Under the pieces are notes generated by a model, which saw nothing but the letters and a program-made list of their open reading frames with translations, was not told the DNA's origin and made no database searches. From Vulcanimicrobiota bacterium (GTDB lineage: Bacteria; Vulcanimicrobiota; Vulcanimicrobiia; Vulcanimicrobiales; Vulcanimicrobiaceae), in contig PLJL01000004.1 in NCBI GenBank assembly GCA_003140215.1, positions 1,832,192 through 1,896,191 on the forward strand: a DNA stretch of 64,000 nt, written 5' to 3'. Both the position numbers and the translations under genes were made by a program. Shown piece by piece: positions 54,156 through 62,172 of the stretch (the stretch's first letter is position 1; every line of letters begins with the position of its first letter).

Positions 54156-54421
54156 TGCCCGCGGCAACCGCGGTCGTGACCGTGCGGGTGCTCGCGTTCG
54201 CGCGCTTGCGCGAGTTGCTCGGATTCGGCGAACGCCTCGTCGAGGTGCCGGCCGCGTCGACGCTCGACGACGTGTGGGCGCAGGTGACCCGCGACGTGCC
54301 GGCGCTGCAGGAGCTGCGGGCGTCGACGCGTTTCGCTCGTAACGGTGCGCTCGCCGGCGCCGGCGCGCCGGTCGCGAACGGCGACGAGATCGCGCTGCTG
54401 CCGCCGGTCGGCGGCGGTTGA
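54155..54421 (+). CDS. moaD: Molybdopterin synthase small subunit
   Basis: 88 residues from ATG 54155, which overlaps the previous stop. Ubiquitin-like beta-grasp fold: 'VTVRVLAFARLRELLGFGE', 'VPAASTLDDVWAQVTRDVPA'. The C-terminal Gly-Gly ('PPVGGG') is the site of thiocarboxylation by MoeB. It donates sulfur to cyclic pyranopterin monophosphate together with MoaE, encoded 4 bases downstream. Confidence 0.92.
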   Translation: MPAATAVVTVRVLAFARLRELLGFGERLVEVPAASTLDDVWAQVTRDVPALQELRASTRFARNGALAGAGAPVANGDEIALLPPVGGG

Positions 54422-54425
54422 GCGC

Positions 54426-54962
54426 GTGATCGGCCTGTCCGCGGCGCCGTTGGACGCCGCCGCGCTCGTCCGAGCCGTGCAGTCACCTGCTCACGGCGCG
54501 GTCGTCACGTTTCTGGGGACGACGCGCGAGACGTCGCCTGACGATCCACGCCCGGTCGCGGCGCTCGAGTACGAAGCGTACGACGCGATGGCCCAGCCGG
54601 AGATGGAGGCGATCGCGCGCGAGGCGTGCGAGCGCTTCGGACCGCTGGAGATTGCGATGGCCCATCGCACCGGAACCGTCGCGCTGGGCGAACCCTCGGT
54701 CGTGGTCGTCGTCGCCGCGCCGCACCGCGGCCCCGCCTTCGAGGCCTGCCGCTACGCCATCGACGCGCTCAAAGCGCGCGTCCCGGTGTGGAAGCGCGAG
54801 ATCTACCGCGACGGCGGCGCCGCCTGGGTCGCGAACGAAGTAACTTCGCAGGGAGCGCCCTCGGGGCATCCCGACGGTACGACGAGCGTGAGCGCTCCCG
54901 CTATGGGGGGGACCCGCGCCGCAGGCGTGGGGGGCGCGGAGCCTGGGGCGGAGCGCCGTTAA
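54426..54962 (+). CDS. moaE: Molybdopterin synthase catalytic subunit, with extended C-terminus
   Basis: 178 residues from GTG 54426. 'HGAVVTFLGTTRETSPDD', 'ALEYEAYDAMAQPEMEAIAR', 'AMAHRTGTVALGEPSVVVV' and 'VPVWKREIYRDGGAAWVAN' are conserved MoaE segments, with the active-site Lys in the last. The usual family ends about there, near 140 residues. The last ~35 residues ('QGAPSGHPDGTTSV...') are low-complexity and coded by the inverted-repeat and G-rich element described below. The next gene starts 2 bases later. Confidence 0.9.
   Translation: MIGLSAAPLDAAALVRAVQSPAHGAVVTFLGTTRETSPDDPRPVAALEYEAYDAMAQPEMEAIAREACERFGPLEIAMAHRTGTVALGEPSVVVVVAAPHRGPAFEACRYAIDALKARVPVWKREIYRDGGAAWVANEVTSQGAPSGHPDGTTSVSAPAMGGTRAAGVGGAEPGAERR
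54851..54899. repeat. 8-bp inverted repeat within the moaE 3' end
   Basis: GGGAGCGC (54851-54858) and GCGCTCCC (54892-54899) are perfect inverted arms around a 33-base loop. It is followed by a G-rich stretch (54902-54935) similar to one at 60085-60115. The pair reads through into the coding frame of moaE, giving its unusual tail. Confidence 0.5.
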
Positions 54963-54963
54963 A

Positions 54964-55728
54964 ATGAACGTCAGCCTGCATAGCATAGACGCCGGGTTCA
55001 ACTCGGTCACGGTGTTGGAGTACGAAGCGCGGCGCGCGCGTGACGTCGCGCTCGTCGTCGGGCACGGCTACTCCAGCTCGAAGCAGAACCTCGACGGACT
55101 GTGCGCATTCTTGGCCAGCCACGGTTTCGCGGTGTACTCGTTGGACTTCCCGGGCCACAAGCTGGGGGCTAGTCACGGGCGTCTGCGCGGCGCCGGTGAT
55201 CTCCTCGATGCGATGGACGCGGTCGTACGCTTCGCGCGCGAGCGCGGCGCCCGCACCGTCTACACGCTGGGCCACAGCATGGGCGCGATGACGGCGCTGT
55301 GCGTCGCCGGACGCGACGAGGCGATCGCCGGCGCCGTGTCGATCGCCACCGGCTACGGGCGGCCCAGCGTCCTGGACACGCTGGCTGCGCGGGGCGTCGT
55401 CGACCTGCGCTCGTCGTACGTCGACGGCGCCACACTCCTCGAGCTCGCGCACGAATGGGACCCGCTCGTCGATGCGGCGTTGCCGCGGCTCGCCGGCCGC
55501 CCGGTGCTCTTCATTGCGGCCGAGCGTGACGGCATGGTTTCGCGCGCGTCGGTCGAGCAGCTCTACGCGCGCGCCGGCGAGCCCAAAGCCTTCGTGACCG
55601 TCGCCAGCGACCACACGTTCGCGGGCGACAACAGCCGCACCGCGGTGCTGCAGTGGCTCAACGCGCTGCACCCGCGCGGAGCCGCCGCCGAAGCCGTCAC
55701 GACGCCACTGATCGACGCACCATTGTGA
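54964..55728 (+). CDS. Alpha/beta hydrolase (monoacylglycerol-lipase-like)
   Basis: 254 residues. Lid/strand region 'ALVVGHGYSSSKQNLDGL', nucleophile elbow 'TLGHSMGAMTALCVAGRDEA', acid in 'LFIAAERDGMVSRASVE' and His in 'VASDHTFAGDNSRTAV'. It hydrolyses esters or acts as a peptidase-like enzyme (BAAT/Dlh-type). It sits between moaE and moeB, overlapping the moeB start by 4 bases (GTGA), which may simply reflect operon insertion. Its role in cofactor synthesis is not evident. Confidence 0.87.
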   Translation: MNVSLHSIDAGFNSVTVLEYEARRARDVALVVGHGYSSSKQNLDGLCAFLASHGFAVYSLDFPGHKLGASHGRLRGAGDLLDAMDAVVRFARERGARTVYTLGHSMGAMTALCVAGRDEAIAGAVSIATGYGRPSVLDTLAARGVVDLRSSYVDGATLLELAHEWDPLVDAALPRLAGRPVLFIAAERDGMVSRASVEQLYARAGEPKAFVTVASDHTFAGDNSRTAVLQWLNALHPRGAAAEAVTTPLIDAPL

Positions 55729-56843
55729 ACGTCATGGCGGGGCGCGGCGCGCTGCGCCGCTACAGCCGGCACCTCCTCATCCCCGAGGTCGGGCTGGAGG
55801 GACAGGAAAAGCTCGCGCGCGCGCGGGTCCTGGTGATCGGCGCGGGCGGGCTCGGCTCTCCGGTCCTCGCCTATCTCGCCGCGGCGGGGGTCGGCCGCAT
55901 CATCGTCATCGACGACGATACGGTCGACGTCACGAACCTGCAACGCCAGATCCTCTACGACACGGCCGACGTCGGCGCGCCCAAGGCGCACCGTGCGGCG
56001 GACCGCTTGCGCGCGCTGAACCCGCAGATCACGATCGACGCGCTCGCCATTCGCTTCACCGCCGCGAACGCGCGCGACCTGGTTCGGCTGGCCGACGTGG
56101 TGGTCGATGGGAGCGACACGTTCTCGACGCGCTATCTGGTCAACGACGCGTGCGTGCTCGAAAGCAAACCCGACGTACACGGATCGATCTTCCGCTTCGA
56201 CGGACAGGTCTCGATCTTCGGCGCGCCCGGCGGCCCGTGCTATCGCTGCCTGTATCCCGAATCACCGCCCGAGCATCTCGTTCCGTCGTGCAGCGAGGGC
56301 GGTGTGCTGGGTGTGCTCGCCGGGATGGTCGGGTCGTTCCAAGCCAACGAAGCGATCAAGCTGATCCTGGGCATCGGCACGCCGCTGGTTGGACGCTTGC
56401 TGCTCATCGACGCCCTCGACGCACGGGTGCGGGAAGTTCGCATAGCGCGCGACGCGGCGTGCCCGCTGTGCGGTGATGCGCCGGCGATCACCGAGGTCGG
56501 CAGCGTCCCGGAACGCGCCCCAGCGCCGCACACGGTGCCCGACATCGACCTCGACGAGCTCGACGAAGCGCTTGCGGCAGGTGCGACGCTGCTCGACGTT
56601 CGCGAGCCGCACGAGCGCGTCTTGGGCGAGGTTCCCGGCGCGGTTGCAATCCCCGCGACCGCGCTGGAAGGTCGCATGCACGAGCTCGACAGTGCGAAAA
56701 CCTATGTCGTCGCCTGTCGCGTCGGGGCGAAATCGCGTTGGGCGGCCGAACGCCTCAAGGAAGCGGGCTTCGGCAGGGTCTATCACTTGCGCGATGGCCT
56801 GCTCGCTCTCGCCGCCCGCGATGCCGCGTTCGATCTGTTCTAG
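55725..56843 (+). CDS. moeB: MoeB/ThiF-type adenylyltransferase fused to a rhodanese domain
   Basis: 372 residues from GTG 55725 (ATG 55734 possible). The E1-like domain (to ~250): 'LVIGAGGLGSPVLAYLAAAG' (ATP loop), Arg finger region 'NLQRQILYDTADVG', zinc Cys in 'GGPCYRCLYPESPP' and 'RDAACPLCGDAP'. The rhodanese domain (~290-372): 'TLLDVREPHERVLGEVPGA', with the active-site Cys in 'VVACRVGAKSRWAAERL'. It adenylates and thiocarboxylates MoaD, as in MoeBR/MOCS3-type proteins. Good operon context. Confidence 0.92.
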   Translation: MNVMAGRGALRRYSRHLLIPEVGLEGQEKLARARVLVIGAGGLGSPVLAYLAAAGVGRIIVIDDDTVDVTNLQRQILYDTADVGAPKAHRAADRLRALNPQITIDALAIRFTAANARDLVRLADVVVDGSDTFSTRYLVNDACVLESKPDVHGSIFRFDGQVSIFGAPGGPCYRCLYPESPPEHLVPSCSEGGVLGVLAGMVGSFQANEAIKLILGIGTPLVGRLLLIDALDARVREVRIARDAACPLCGDAPAITEVGSVPERAPAPHTVPDIDLDELDEALAAGATLLDVREPHERVLGEVPGAVAIPATALEGRMHELDSAKTYVVACRVGAKSRWAAERLKEAGFGRVYHLRDGLLALAARDAAFDLF

Positions 56844-56873
56844 CGTCGCGGCGCTTGCGAAAGGCGGCTTCCA

Positions 56874-57401
56874 CTGATCCAAACCTTTCCGACGAAGTTC
56901 GCCGAGGCGCGCGTTTTCGTCCCCGATGTGTTCGCAGACGAGCGCGGGTTCTTCAAAGAGACGTGGTCCGATCCGAAGTACGCGGCGCTAGGCTTGGACG
57001 TGCGGTTCGCGCAGGACTCGAGCTCGCGCTCGGCGCGCGACGTTCTGCGCGGAATCCACTACGATTTTCGGATGGCGAAGCTGGTGCAGTGCCTCAACGG
57101 CCGAATCTTCGACGCCATCGTCGACCTGCGACGCGACTCGTCCACCTACTTGCAGTGGGAAGGCTTCGAGCTGACCGATCGCAACCACAAGCAGCTGTTC
57201 GTCCCGGCGGGGTTCGGGCACGCCTTTCTGGCGCTCGAAGACGACACGATCGTGCACTACAAGAACAGCGTCCCCTACGATGCCGCCGCCGAGGGCGCGG
57301 TGTCCTGGCGCAACCCGCGCATCGGGATCGTCTGGCCGCTGACCGGCGAACCGCGGCTGTCGGCGAAGGACGCCGCCATACCCGAGGATTTCCTGCCATG
57401 A
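56874..57401 (+). CDS. rfbC: dTDP-4-dehydrorhamnose 3,5-epimerase family protein
   Basis: 175 residues from CTG 56874. No ATG, GTG or TTG in this frame lies between the moeB stop and 56928, and the family start ('FAEARVFVPDVFADERGFF') is upstream of that GTG. AAAGGCGG lies ~6 nt before CTG. Conserved pieces are 'FAQDSSSRSARDVLRGIHYD', the cupin His in 'RGIHY', and 'RNHKQLFVPAGFGHAFLAL'. It epimerises a nucleotide-sugar intermediate, but no other rfb gene is near. The CTG start is an inference. Confidence 0.85.
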   Translation: MIQTFPTKFAEARVFVPDVFADERGFFKETWSDPKYAALGLDVRFAQDSSSRSARDVLRGIHYDFRMAKLVQCLNGRIFDAIVDLRRDSSTYLQWEGFELTDRNHKQLFVPAGFGHAFLALEDDTIVHYKNSVPYDAAAEGAVSWRNPRIGIVWPLTGEPRLSAKDAAIPEDFLP

Positions 57402-57440
57402 CAGAGTCACGCGCCGCGTGACGGGGTCACGCGCCGCGTG
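57401..57440. repeat. Two tandem 20-bp units, each with a TCACGCG-C-CGCGTGA palindrome
   Basis: The unit at 57401-57420 is repeated at 57421-57440 with two base changes. Each unit (with its following base) contains the 15-bp palindrome TCACGCGCCGCGTGA (7-bp arms around C). They fill the gap between rfbC and the aldo/keto reductase start. This is a good candidate for paired operator sites or a small tandem duplication; no other copy was seen. Confidence 0.6.
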
Positions 57441-58295
57441 ATCGTGCGCCCGTTCGGCTCGCCGCGCCCCTACGGCCCGGACGTCCCGATCATCGGCCAG
57501 GGAACCTGGAACGTCCCGCTGCGCGGCGCCGCGGCCGACGAGGCGAAGCGCGCGTTGCGCCGTGGTATCGAGCTCGACATGGTGCATCTCGACACGGCCG
57601 AGATGTACGGCGACGGCGGTGCCGAGCGACTGCTCGGCGAGGCGATCCGCGGGTTGCCGCGCGAGCAGCTCTTCATCGTCTCCAAAGTGCTGCCGTCGAA
57701 CGCGAGCTACGAGGGGACGATTCGCGCCTGCGAGGCTTCGCTGGAGCGGATGCAGCTCGACTATCTGGACTGCTACCTGCTCCACTGGCGCGGGAACGTG
57801 CCGCTCGGCGAGACGATGCGGGCTTTCGAGCAGCTCGTCGCCGACGGGAAGATCCGCGCGCTCGGCGTGAGCAACTTCGACGTCGACGATCTCAAGGAAG
57901 CACGCGCCGCGCTGGGGCGCGTGCCGATCTCGTGCAACCAAGTGCTCTACCATCTCGGCGAACGGACGATCGAGGATCACGAGCTGGAGTTTTGCCGCAC
58001 CGTCGGAATCGCGATCGTCGGCTACACGCCGTTCGGCCGCGGCGACTGGACGGACCGGCCCGGCGCGCGTACGATCGGCGAGGTCGCGACGAAGCACGGC
58101 GCGACGCCGCGTCAGGTCGTCCTCGCGTTTCTCACCCGCGACCCGATCACGTTCGTCATCCCGAAAGCATCAAAGGTCGCTCACGTCGAGGAAAACGCCG
58201 GCGCGGGCGACTTGCGCCTCGACGACGCCGACATCGAAGCGATCGACCGCGCGTTCCCGGTGAGAAAGCGCCGTGGGGGCATTCCGAGTATCTGA
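57438..58295 (+). CDS. Aldo/keto reductase
   Basis: 285 residues, GTG start just at the end of the tandem repeat. Family features: 'GQGTWNVPLRGAAADEAKRA', Asp/Tyr of the active site in 'LDTAEMYGDGGAERLLGEA', Lys in 'LFIVSKVLPSNASYEG' and His in 'DCYLLHWRGNVPLGETM'. The C-terminal 'FVIPKASKVAHVEENAGAGD' binds NADPH phosphate. It reduces aldehydes or ketones; the physiological substrate is unknown. Confidence 0.92.
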   Translation: MIVRPFGSPRPYGPDVPIIGQGTWNVPLRGAAADEAKRALRRGIELDMVHLDTAEMYGDGGAERLLGEAIRGLPREQLFIVSKVLPSNASYEGTIRACEASLERMQLDYLDCYLLHWRGNVPLGETMRAFEQLVADGKIRALGVSNFDVDDLKEARAALGRVPISCNQVLYHLGERTIEDHELEFCRTVGIAIVGYTPFGRGDWTDRPGARTIGEVATKHGATPRQVVLAFLTRDPITFVIPKASKVAHVEENAGAGDLRLDDADIEAIDRAFPVRKRRGGIPSI

Positions 58296-58299
58296 GGCC

Positions 58300-59409
58300 G
58301 TGACCGCGGACGCCGTGAGGGCGATCGCCCGCGCGTGCGGCGCAGGAGCGGTGCGCATCACCGCGGCCGACCCTGACGCGGCGACGCGGGCGCGGATGCG
58401 CGCGGCGCTGGCGCGCGGCGATCTCGCGACGTGGTCGTACGACGACGCGTACGCCGGTGCCGCGAGCGATCCGTCGACGATCTTGGCCGGCGCGCGCAGC
58501 GTCGTCTGCATCGCGGTTCCGTACGCGACCCCAGTACCCTCCGAACGGCGCGACCGCGGCCGGGTGTCGGCGTATGCATGGTCGCCCGACTACCATCGAC
58601 GGATGCAGACGCTGCTGCGCGAGATCGCCGCGCGAATCGACGCGCTTGCAGGAGCGCCGGTAACGCGCGTCGCTTGCGACACCGCGCCGCTCGCCGAGCG
58701 CGCGTTCGCCGCCCGCGCGGGCTTGGGCTGGATCGGCAAGCACACCAGCCTCATCGTGAAGGGGTTGGGGTCGGCAGTCTTCTTAGGCGAAGTGGTGACG
58801 ACGCTGGATCTCGAGCCCGACCGCGCGCTGCGCACGTCGTGCGGCGCGTGCCGCGCCTGCGTCGACGTCTGCCCCACGGGAGCGCTGCGCGGCGACCGGA
58901 CGATGAACGCCGAGCGTTGCATCAGTGACCTGACGCAGCGTCGCGACGCGATTCCGCGCGCACTGCGGCCGCTGATCGGGACGTGGGTCTGGGGCTGCGA
59001 CTTGTGCAACGATGCGTGCCCGCCGAGCCAACAAGCGGGCCGGGCCGGCGACGGTGCCTGCCGGCCGCTCGAGGACGAACTGGCTGCGCCGGACCTGCAG
59101 GCGTTGCTGCGCGTGCGCGGCGCGGCGTTTCGTCGCGTGCGGCGCACCGCGATGGGCTGGCGCGGGGCGCCGGTGCTGCGTCGCAACGCGGCCGTCGCGC
59201 TGGGCAACTCGTTGGACCGCGCCGACGTGCCGGCGCTCGCGGCGGCGCTGAGCGACGACCGGAGCCCGCTGGTGCGCGGCCACGCCGCCTGGGCGCTCGG
59301 CCGGATCGGTTCACCGCAGGCGCTTCGAGCGCTACGGGCGGCGCTCGGCGATGCCGATGCTTGGGTGCGCGAGGAAGTGAGCGCCGCGCTGGAACCCATT
59401 GCACCATGA
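58300..59409 (+). CDS. queG: Epoxyqueuosine reductase QueG
   Basis: 369 residues from GTG 58300; GTG 58273 would overlap the upstream gene by 23 bases and is the alternative. Two ferredoxin-like clusters: 'SCGACRACVDVCPTGALRG' and 'WGCDLCNDACPPSQQ'. 'DTAPLAERAFAARAGLGWIG' is the cobalamin/Asp active-site region. The C-terminal ~90 residues are HEAT-type repeats ('LVRGHAAWALGRIGSPQALR') that bind tRNA. It makes queuosine from epoxyqueuosine in tRNA. No other que gene is in the window. Confidence 0.93.
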   Translation: MTADAVRAIARACGAGAVRITAADPDAATRARMRAALARGDLATWSYDDAYAGAASDPSTILAGARSVVCIAVPYATPVPSERRDRGRVSAYAWSPDYHRRMQTLLREIAARIDALAGAPVTRVACDTAPLAERAFAARAGLGWIGKHTSLIVKGLGSAVFLGEVVTTLDLEPDRALRTSCGACRACVDVCPTGALRGDRTMNAERCISDLTQRRDAIPRALRPLIGTWVWGCDLCNDACPPSQQAGRAGDGACRPLEDELAAPDLQALLRVRGAAFRRVRRTAMGWRGAPVLRRNAAVALGNSLDRADVPALAAALSDDRSPLVRGHAAWALGRIGSPQALRALRAALGDADAWVREEVSAALEPIAP

Positions 59410-59428
59410 CGGCGTTGAACCAACGGAT

Positions 59429-60067
59429 ATGATGACTCGCCGCTGGTTTGCATTTTTCGCCGCCGTCGCGCTGGCCGGGGTCGCGGGGCCGTGGCTCCCA
59501 GCTTCCGCCCAGGAAGACCTCTACGCCCGCATGCAGCGCGTCAACTCGGGGCTGAGCTCGTATCAGGCCGACGTCACGGTCGCGATCAAGATGAACACGT
59601 TTCCGTATCTGAGCCCGACGCTCGAGGGCAAGGCGTACTACAAGCGCCCCGACAAGACGGCGGTCACGTTCCAGTCCGTCCCGGCGCTGGCCGGCCAGCT
59701 CAAGAAAGTCGTCGGTCAGATGGAGCCGCCGTCGGACTGGCCCAAGCTCTACGAAGTGACGAAGACCAGCGACGACGGCTCGGCCGCGATGTTCAAATTG
59801 GTGCGCAAGAAGAACGGGCGCATCGATCACGTCGACGTGAAGGTCGACGACAAGACCGCGACCGTGAGCGAGATGACGTACTTCTACAAGGACGACGGCG
59901 GTACGATCAAGTTCTCGAACACCTACGACCAGATCAGCGGGAACTTCGTGGTCAAACAACAGACCGGCAAAGTCGACATCCCGCACTACAACGCCGACAT
60001 CAGCTCGACGTTCGCGAACTACAAGATCAACGTCCCGGTCAGCGACAAGGTCTTCGAGGACGCCTAA
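59429..60067 (+). CDS. LolA-like exported protein
   Basis: 212 residues from ATG 59429 (a second ATG follows at once). Signal peptide 'WFAFFAAVALAGVAGPW...ASAQ'. The remainder is beta-rich: 'MQRVNSGLSSYQADVTVAIK', 'LEGKAYYKRPDKTAVTFQS' and 'VVKQQTGKVDIPHYNADISS'. This half-barrel layout is that of LolA/LolB or outer-membrane lipoprotein-sorting proteins, though sequence identity to LolA itself is weak by eye. It likely carries lipid or lipoprotein in the periplasm. Confidence 0.7.
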   Translation: MMTRRWFAFFAAVALAGVAGPWLPASAQEDLYARMQRVNSGLSSYQADVTVAIKMNTFPYLSPTLEGKAYYKRPDKTAVTFQSVPALAGQLKKVVGQMEPPSDWPKLYEVTKTSDDGSAAMFKLVRKKNGRIDHVDVKVDDKTATVSEMTYFYKDDGGTIKFSNTYDQISGNFVVKQQTGKVDIPHYNADISSTFANYKINVPVSDKVFEDA

Positions 60068-60084
60068 ACCCCGCCCGGCGAGCG

Positions 60085-60115
60085 GGGTGGGACCCGGGCC
60101 GGAGGCGAAGGTGGG
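60085..60115. repeat. G-rich element at the moaA start, similar to 54905-54935
   Basis: GGTGGGACCCGGGCCGGAGG and following bases match the moaE-end element closely (ACCCG-GCC-G-AGGCG core with flanking GGTGGG). It contains the likely moaA ribosome binding site (GGAGG 60101-60105) and start GTG 60111. A weaker relative (CTATGGGCGGGAT) lies at the ligK start. Confidence 0.45.
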
Positions 60116-61133
60116 CTCGGTGATCGATCTCATCGAGGCAGTGGCGGAGCCGCTCGTCGACGCCTTCCGGCGCCCGATCACCTACCTGCGCGTCTCGGTC
60201 ACCGACCGCTGTAACTTGCGCTGCGTCTACTGCATGCCCGAGGCGGGCCTGCCCTGGATCCCCAAGCCCGAGATCCTCAGCTACGAGGAGATCGCGACCA
60301 TCGTCCGCGCCGCCGCCGGGATCGGCGTGCGCAGCATCCGGCTCACCGGCGGGGAGCCGCTGATCCGCCGCGACCTCGAACGGCTCGTAGCGCTCATTGC
60401 GGCGATACCGGGGATCGACGACATCGCGCTCTCGACCAACGGTCTGCTCCTCGCCGACCTGGCGCCGCGGCTCGCGGCAGCCGGGCTGCGCCGCGTCAAC
60501 GTCTCGCTCGACACGCTGCACGACGACCGCTTCACGGCGATCGCGCGCCGCTCCGGTCTGGCCCGCGTCCTCGCCGGCATCGATGCCGCCATCGAAAACG
60601 GCCTGGGCCCGGTCAAGATCAACTGCGTCGTGATGCGCGGAGCCAACGACGACGAGCTCGAGGCGTTTGCCCAGATGACGCGCGAGCGCCCCGTCCACAT
60701 CCGCTTCATCGAAGTGATGCCGGTGACCGACAACGTCGACCTGCAGCGCGACGCGTGGGTCTCCTCCGACGAAGTGCTGGCGCGACTCGGCGCACTCGGC
60801 GACCTCCACTCGGTCCCCAACCCGCACGGCAACGGCCCCGCGCGCACCTTCGCCTACGACGGCGTCCCCGGCACCGTCGGCGTCATCTCGCCGCTCGCAC
60901 ACGACTACTGCGAAACTTGCAACCGCGTCCGCCTCTCCGCCGACGGCCGCCTGAAGCTGTGCCTGTTCGGCGACCACCTCATCGACCTGCGCACACCACT
61001 GCGCGCCGGCGGCGGAGAAGCCGCGATCACCGAGCTCTTCCGCGCCTCGATGCACGTGAAGCCCGAACGCCACTTCCTCGAACTCGGCCAGACCGCATCC
61101 GCCATGCGAGCCTTCAGCGAAATCGGCGGCTAA
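60111..61133 (+). CDS. moaA: GTP 3',8-cyclase MoaA (radical SAM)
   Basis: 340 residues from GTG 60111, preferred because GGAGG ends 5 nt before it; GTG 60087 and 60120 are also in frame. Radical-SAM cluster CNLRCVYC (Cys34, 38, 41), SAM motif 'IRLTGGEPLIRRDLERLV', and the second cluster 'DYCETCNRVRLSADGRLKLC' that binds the substrate GTP. It begins molybdenum cofactor synthesis. MoaC, the partner, is not in the window. The C-terminal Gly-Gly (family ends in GG) is present. Confidence 0.94.
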   Translation: MGSVIDLIEAVAEPLVDAFRRPITYLRVSVTDRCNLRCVYCMPEAGLPWIPKPEILSYEEIATIVRAAAGIGVRSIRLTGGEPLIRRDLERLVALIAAIPGIDDIALSTNGLLLADLAPRLAAAGLRRVNVSLDTLHDDRFTAIARRSGLARVLAGIDAAIENGLGPVKINCVVMRGANDDELEAFAQMTRERPVHIRFIEVMPVTDNVDLQRDAWVSSDEVLARLGALGDLHSVPNPHGNGPARTFAYDGVPGTVGVISPLAHDYCETCNRVRLSADGRLKLCLFGDHLIDLRTPLRAGGGEAAITELFRASMHVKPERHFLELGQTASAMRAFSEIGG

Positions 61134-61149
61134 CCGAAAACGCCAAGCC

Positions 61150-61644
61150 TCAGCCGATTGATTTCCGGAAGAACGCCAACATTCTGCCTTGTTCGGGCAT
61201 GATGCGGAATTCTTCGAAGCCCCAGGACTTGGCTTGTGCGATACCGCGGTTGTCGCCCATTGCCAACAGGAATGTCAGCGTCTTGATCCCGCGCTTGCGG
61301 GCGATGTTCTGCACGTCGGTGATGAGCTGGGTCGCGACGCCGTGCGGTGCGTCGGCGCGCGTTCGCAGCGCTTCGACCATCGCGACGTCGACGCCGTTGG
61401 CCGCTTCGCGATCGGTGTAGCCGGCCGGGAACTTGAACACGATCTGGACGGTGCCGAGCAAGCCGGACGCGTCCTCGGCGACGAGGATGAATCGGCGGCC
61501 CGCTTGCTGTTCGGCTAGCCATTTTTGTACGCGCTGCGGCCACTGCTCGCCGGTCGGCGTGGGACCGCCCACGACGCCGTCCGCCACCAGCCGGTCGGCG
61601 TCGCGCGGCAACGCGTAACGAATGAAGACCCGGCTCACGTGCAT
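61150..61644 (-). CDS. GNAT family N-acetyltransferase
   Basis: 164 residues from ATG 61644; the longer in-frame start at 61824 reads through the divergent cytochrome gene. GNAT core: 'ILVAEDASGLLGTVQIVFKF', an acetyl-CoA-binding region around 'RADAPHGVATQLITDVQNIA' and the C-terminal 'NRGIAQAKSWGFEEF'. The substrate is unknown. It is divergent from the cytochrome c gene, with a 14-bp palindrome between. Confidence 0.85.
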   Translation of the reverse strand: MHVSRVFIRYALPRDADRLVADGVVGGPTPTGEQWPQRVQKWLAEQQAGRRFILVAEDASGLLGTVQIVFKFPAGYTDREAANGVDVAMVEALRTRADAPHGVATQLITDVQNIARKRGIKTLTFLLAMGDNRGIAQAKSWGFEEFRIMPEQGRMLAFFRKSIG

Positions 61645-61658
61645 CGTGTACGGAGACA

Positions 61659-61672
61659 GGAGATCGATCTCC
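61659..61672. promoter_or_regulatory. 14-bp perfect palindrome GGAGATCGATCTCC between divergent genes
   Basis: It lies in the 86-base gap between the GNAT start (61644) and the cytochrome start (61731). A palindrome of this size in a divergent promoter region is a good candidate operator for a dimeric regulator. No regulator gene is adjacent. Confidence 0.4.
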
Positions 61673-61730
61673 CGTCGGAGAGTGAAGGAATGGTAAGGTG
61701 GGCGCCGAGCCGGCCCACGAAAGGAGCCCC

Positions 61731-62129
61731 ATGCCGTCCAGGCCGTTCGCATTCGTCGCCGCCACCGCAATCGCGGCGCTGATCGCCGCCGGATGCACGA
61801 AGGGTTCGGATCAGAGCTCGTCATCGTCGACGACCACGACGACTACCGCGACGGCCGGCCCCGCGGCGACGACGGGGACCATGACGGTTACCAAAGGGGA
61901 TCCCGCGCATGGGAAGACGATCTTCGGAGCAAACTGCGCGCAGTGCCACGGGGCGAACGGCGAAAGCGGCGGGGTCGGGCCGTCGCTCAAGAACGAAAAG
62001 AGCCGCAAGGACTACGACAAGACGATCGCCTGGATCAAGAATCCTCAGCCGCCGATGCCCAAGCTGTTCCCGCAGCCGCTTAGCGAGAAAGACGTCGACG
62101 ACGTAGCCGCCTTCGTGCAGACGCTATAA
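61731..62129 (+). CDS. Lipoprotein cytochrome c (class I)
   Basis: 132 residues from ATG 61731, with AAAGGAG ~5 nt upstream. Lipobox 'IAAGC' at residues ~17-21, then a Ser/Thr linker (residues ~25-50), then the heme-binding motif CAQCH in 'IFGANCAQCHGANGESGG'. The axial Met is probably in 'PQPPMPKLFPQPLSEKDVDD'. It is a small electron carrier anchored in the membrane. No oxidase gene is adjacent. Confidence 0.92.
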   Translation: MPSRPFAFVAATAIAALIAAGCTKGSDQSSSSSTTTTTTATAGPAATTGTMTVTKGDPAHGKTIFGANCAQCHGANGESGGVGPSLKNEKSRKDYDKTIAWIKNPQPPMPKLFPQPLSEKDVDDVAAFVQTL

Positions 62130-62172
62130 CGGGCGTCAGCACGGGACGCAAGGGACGGAGCGCCGGTAGCGC

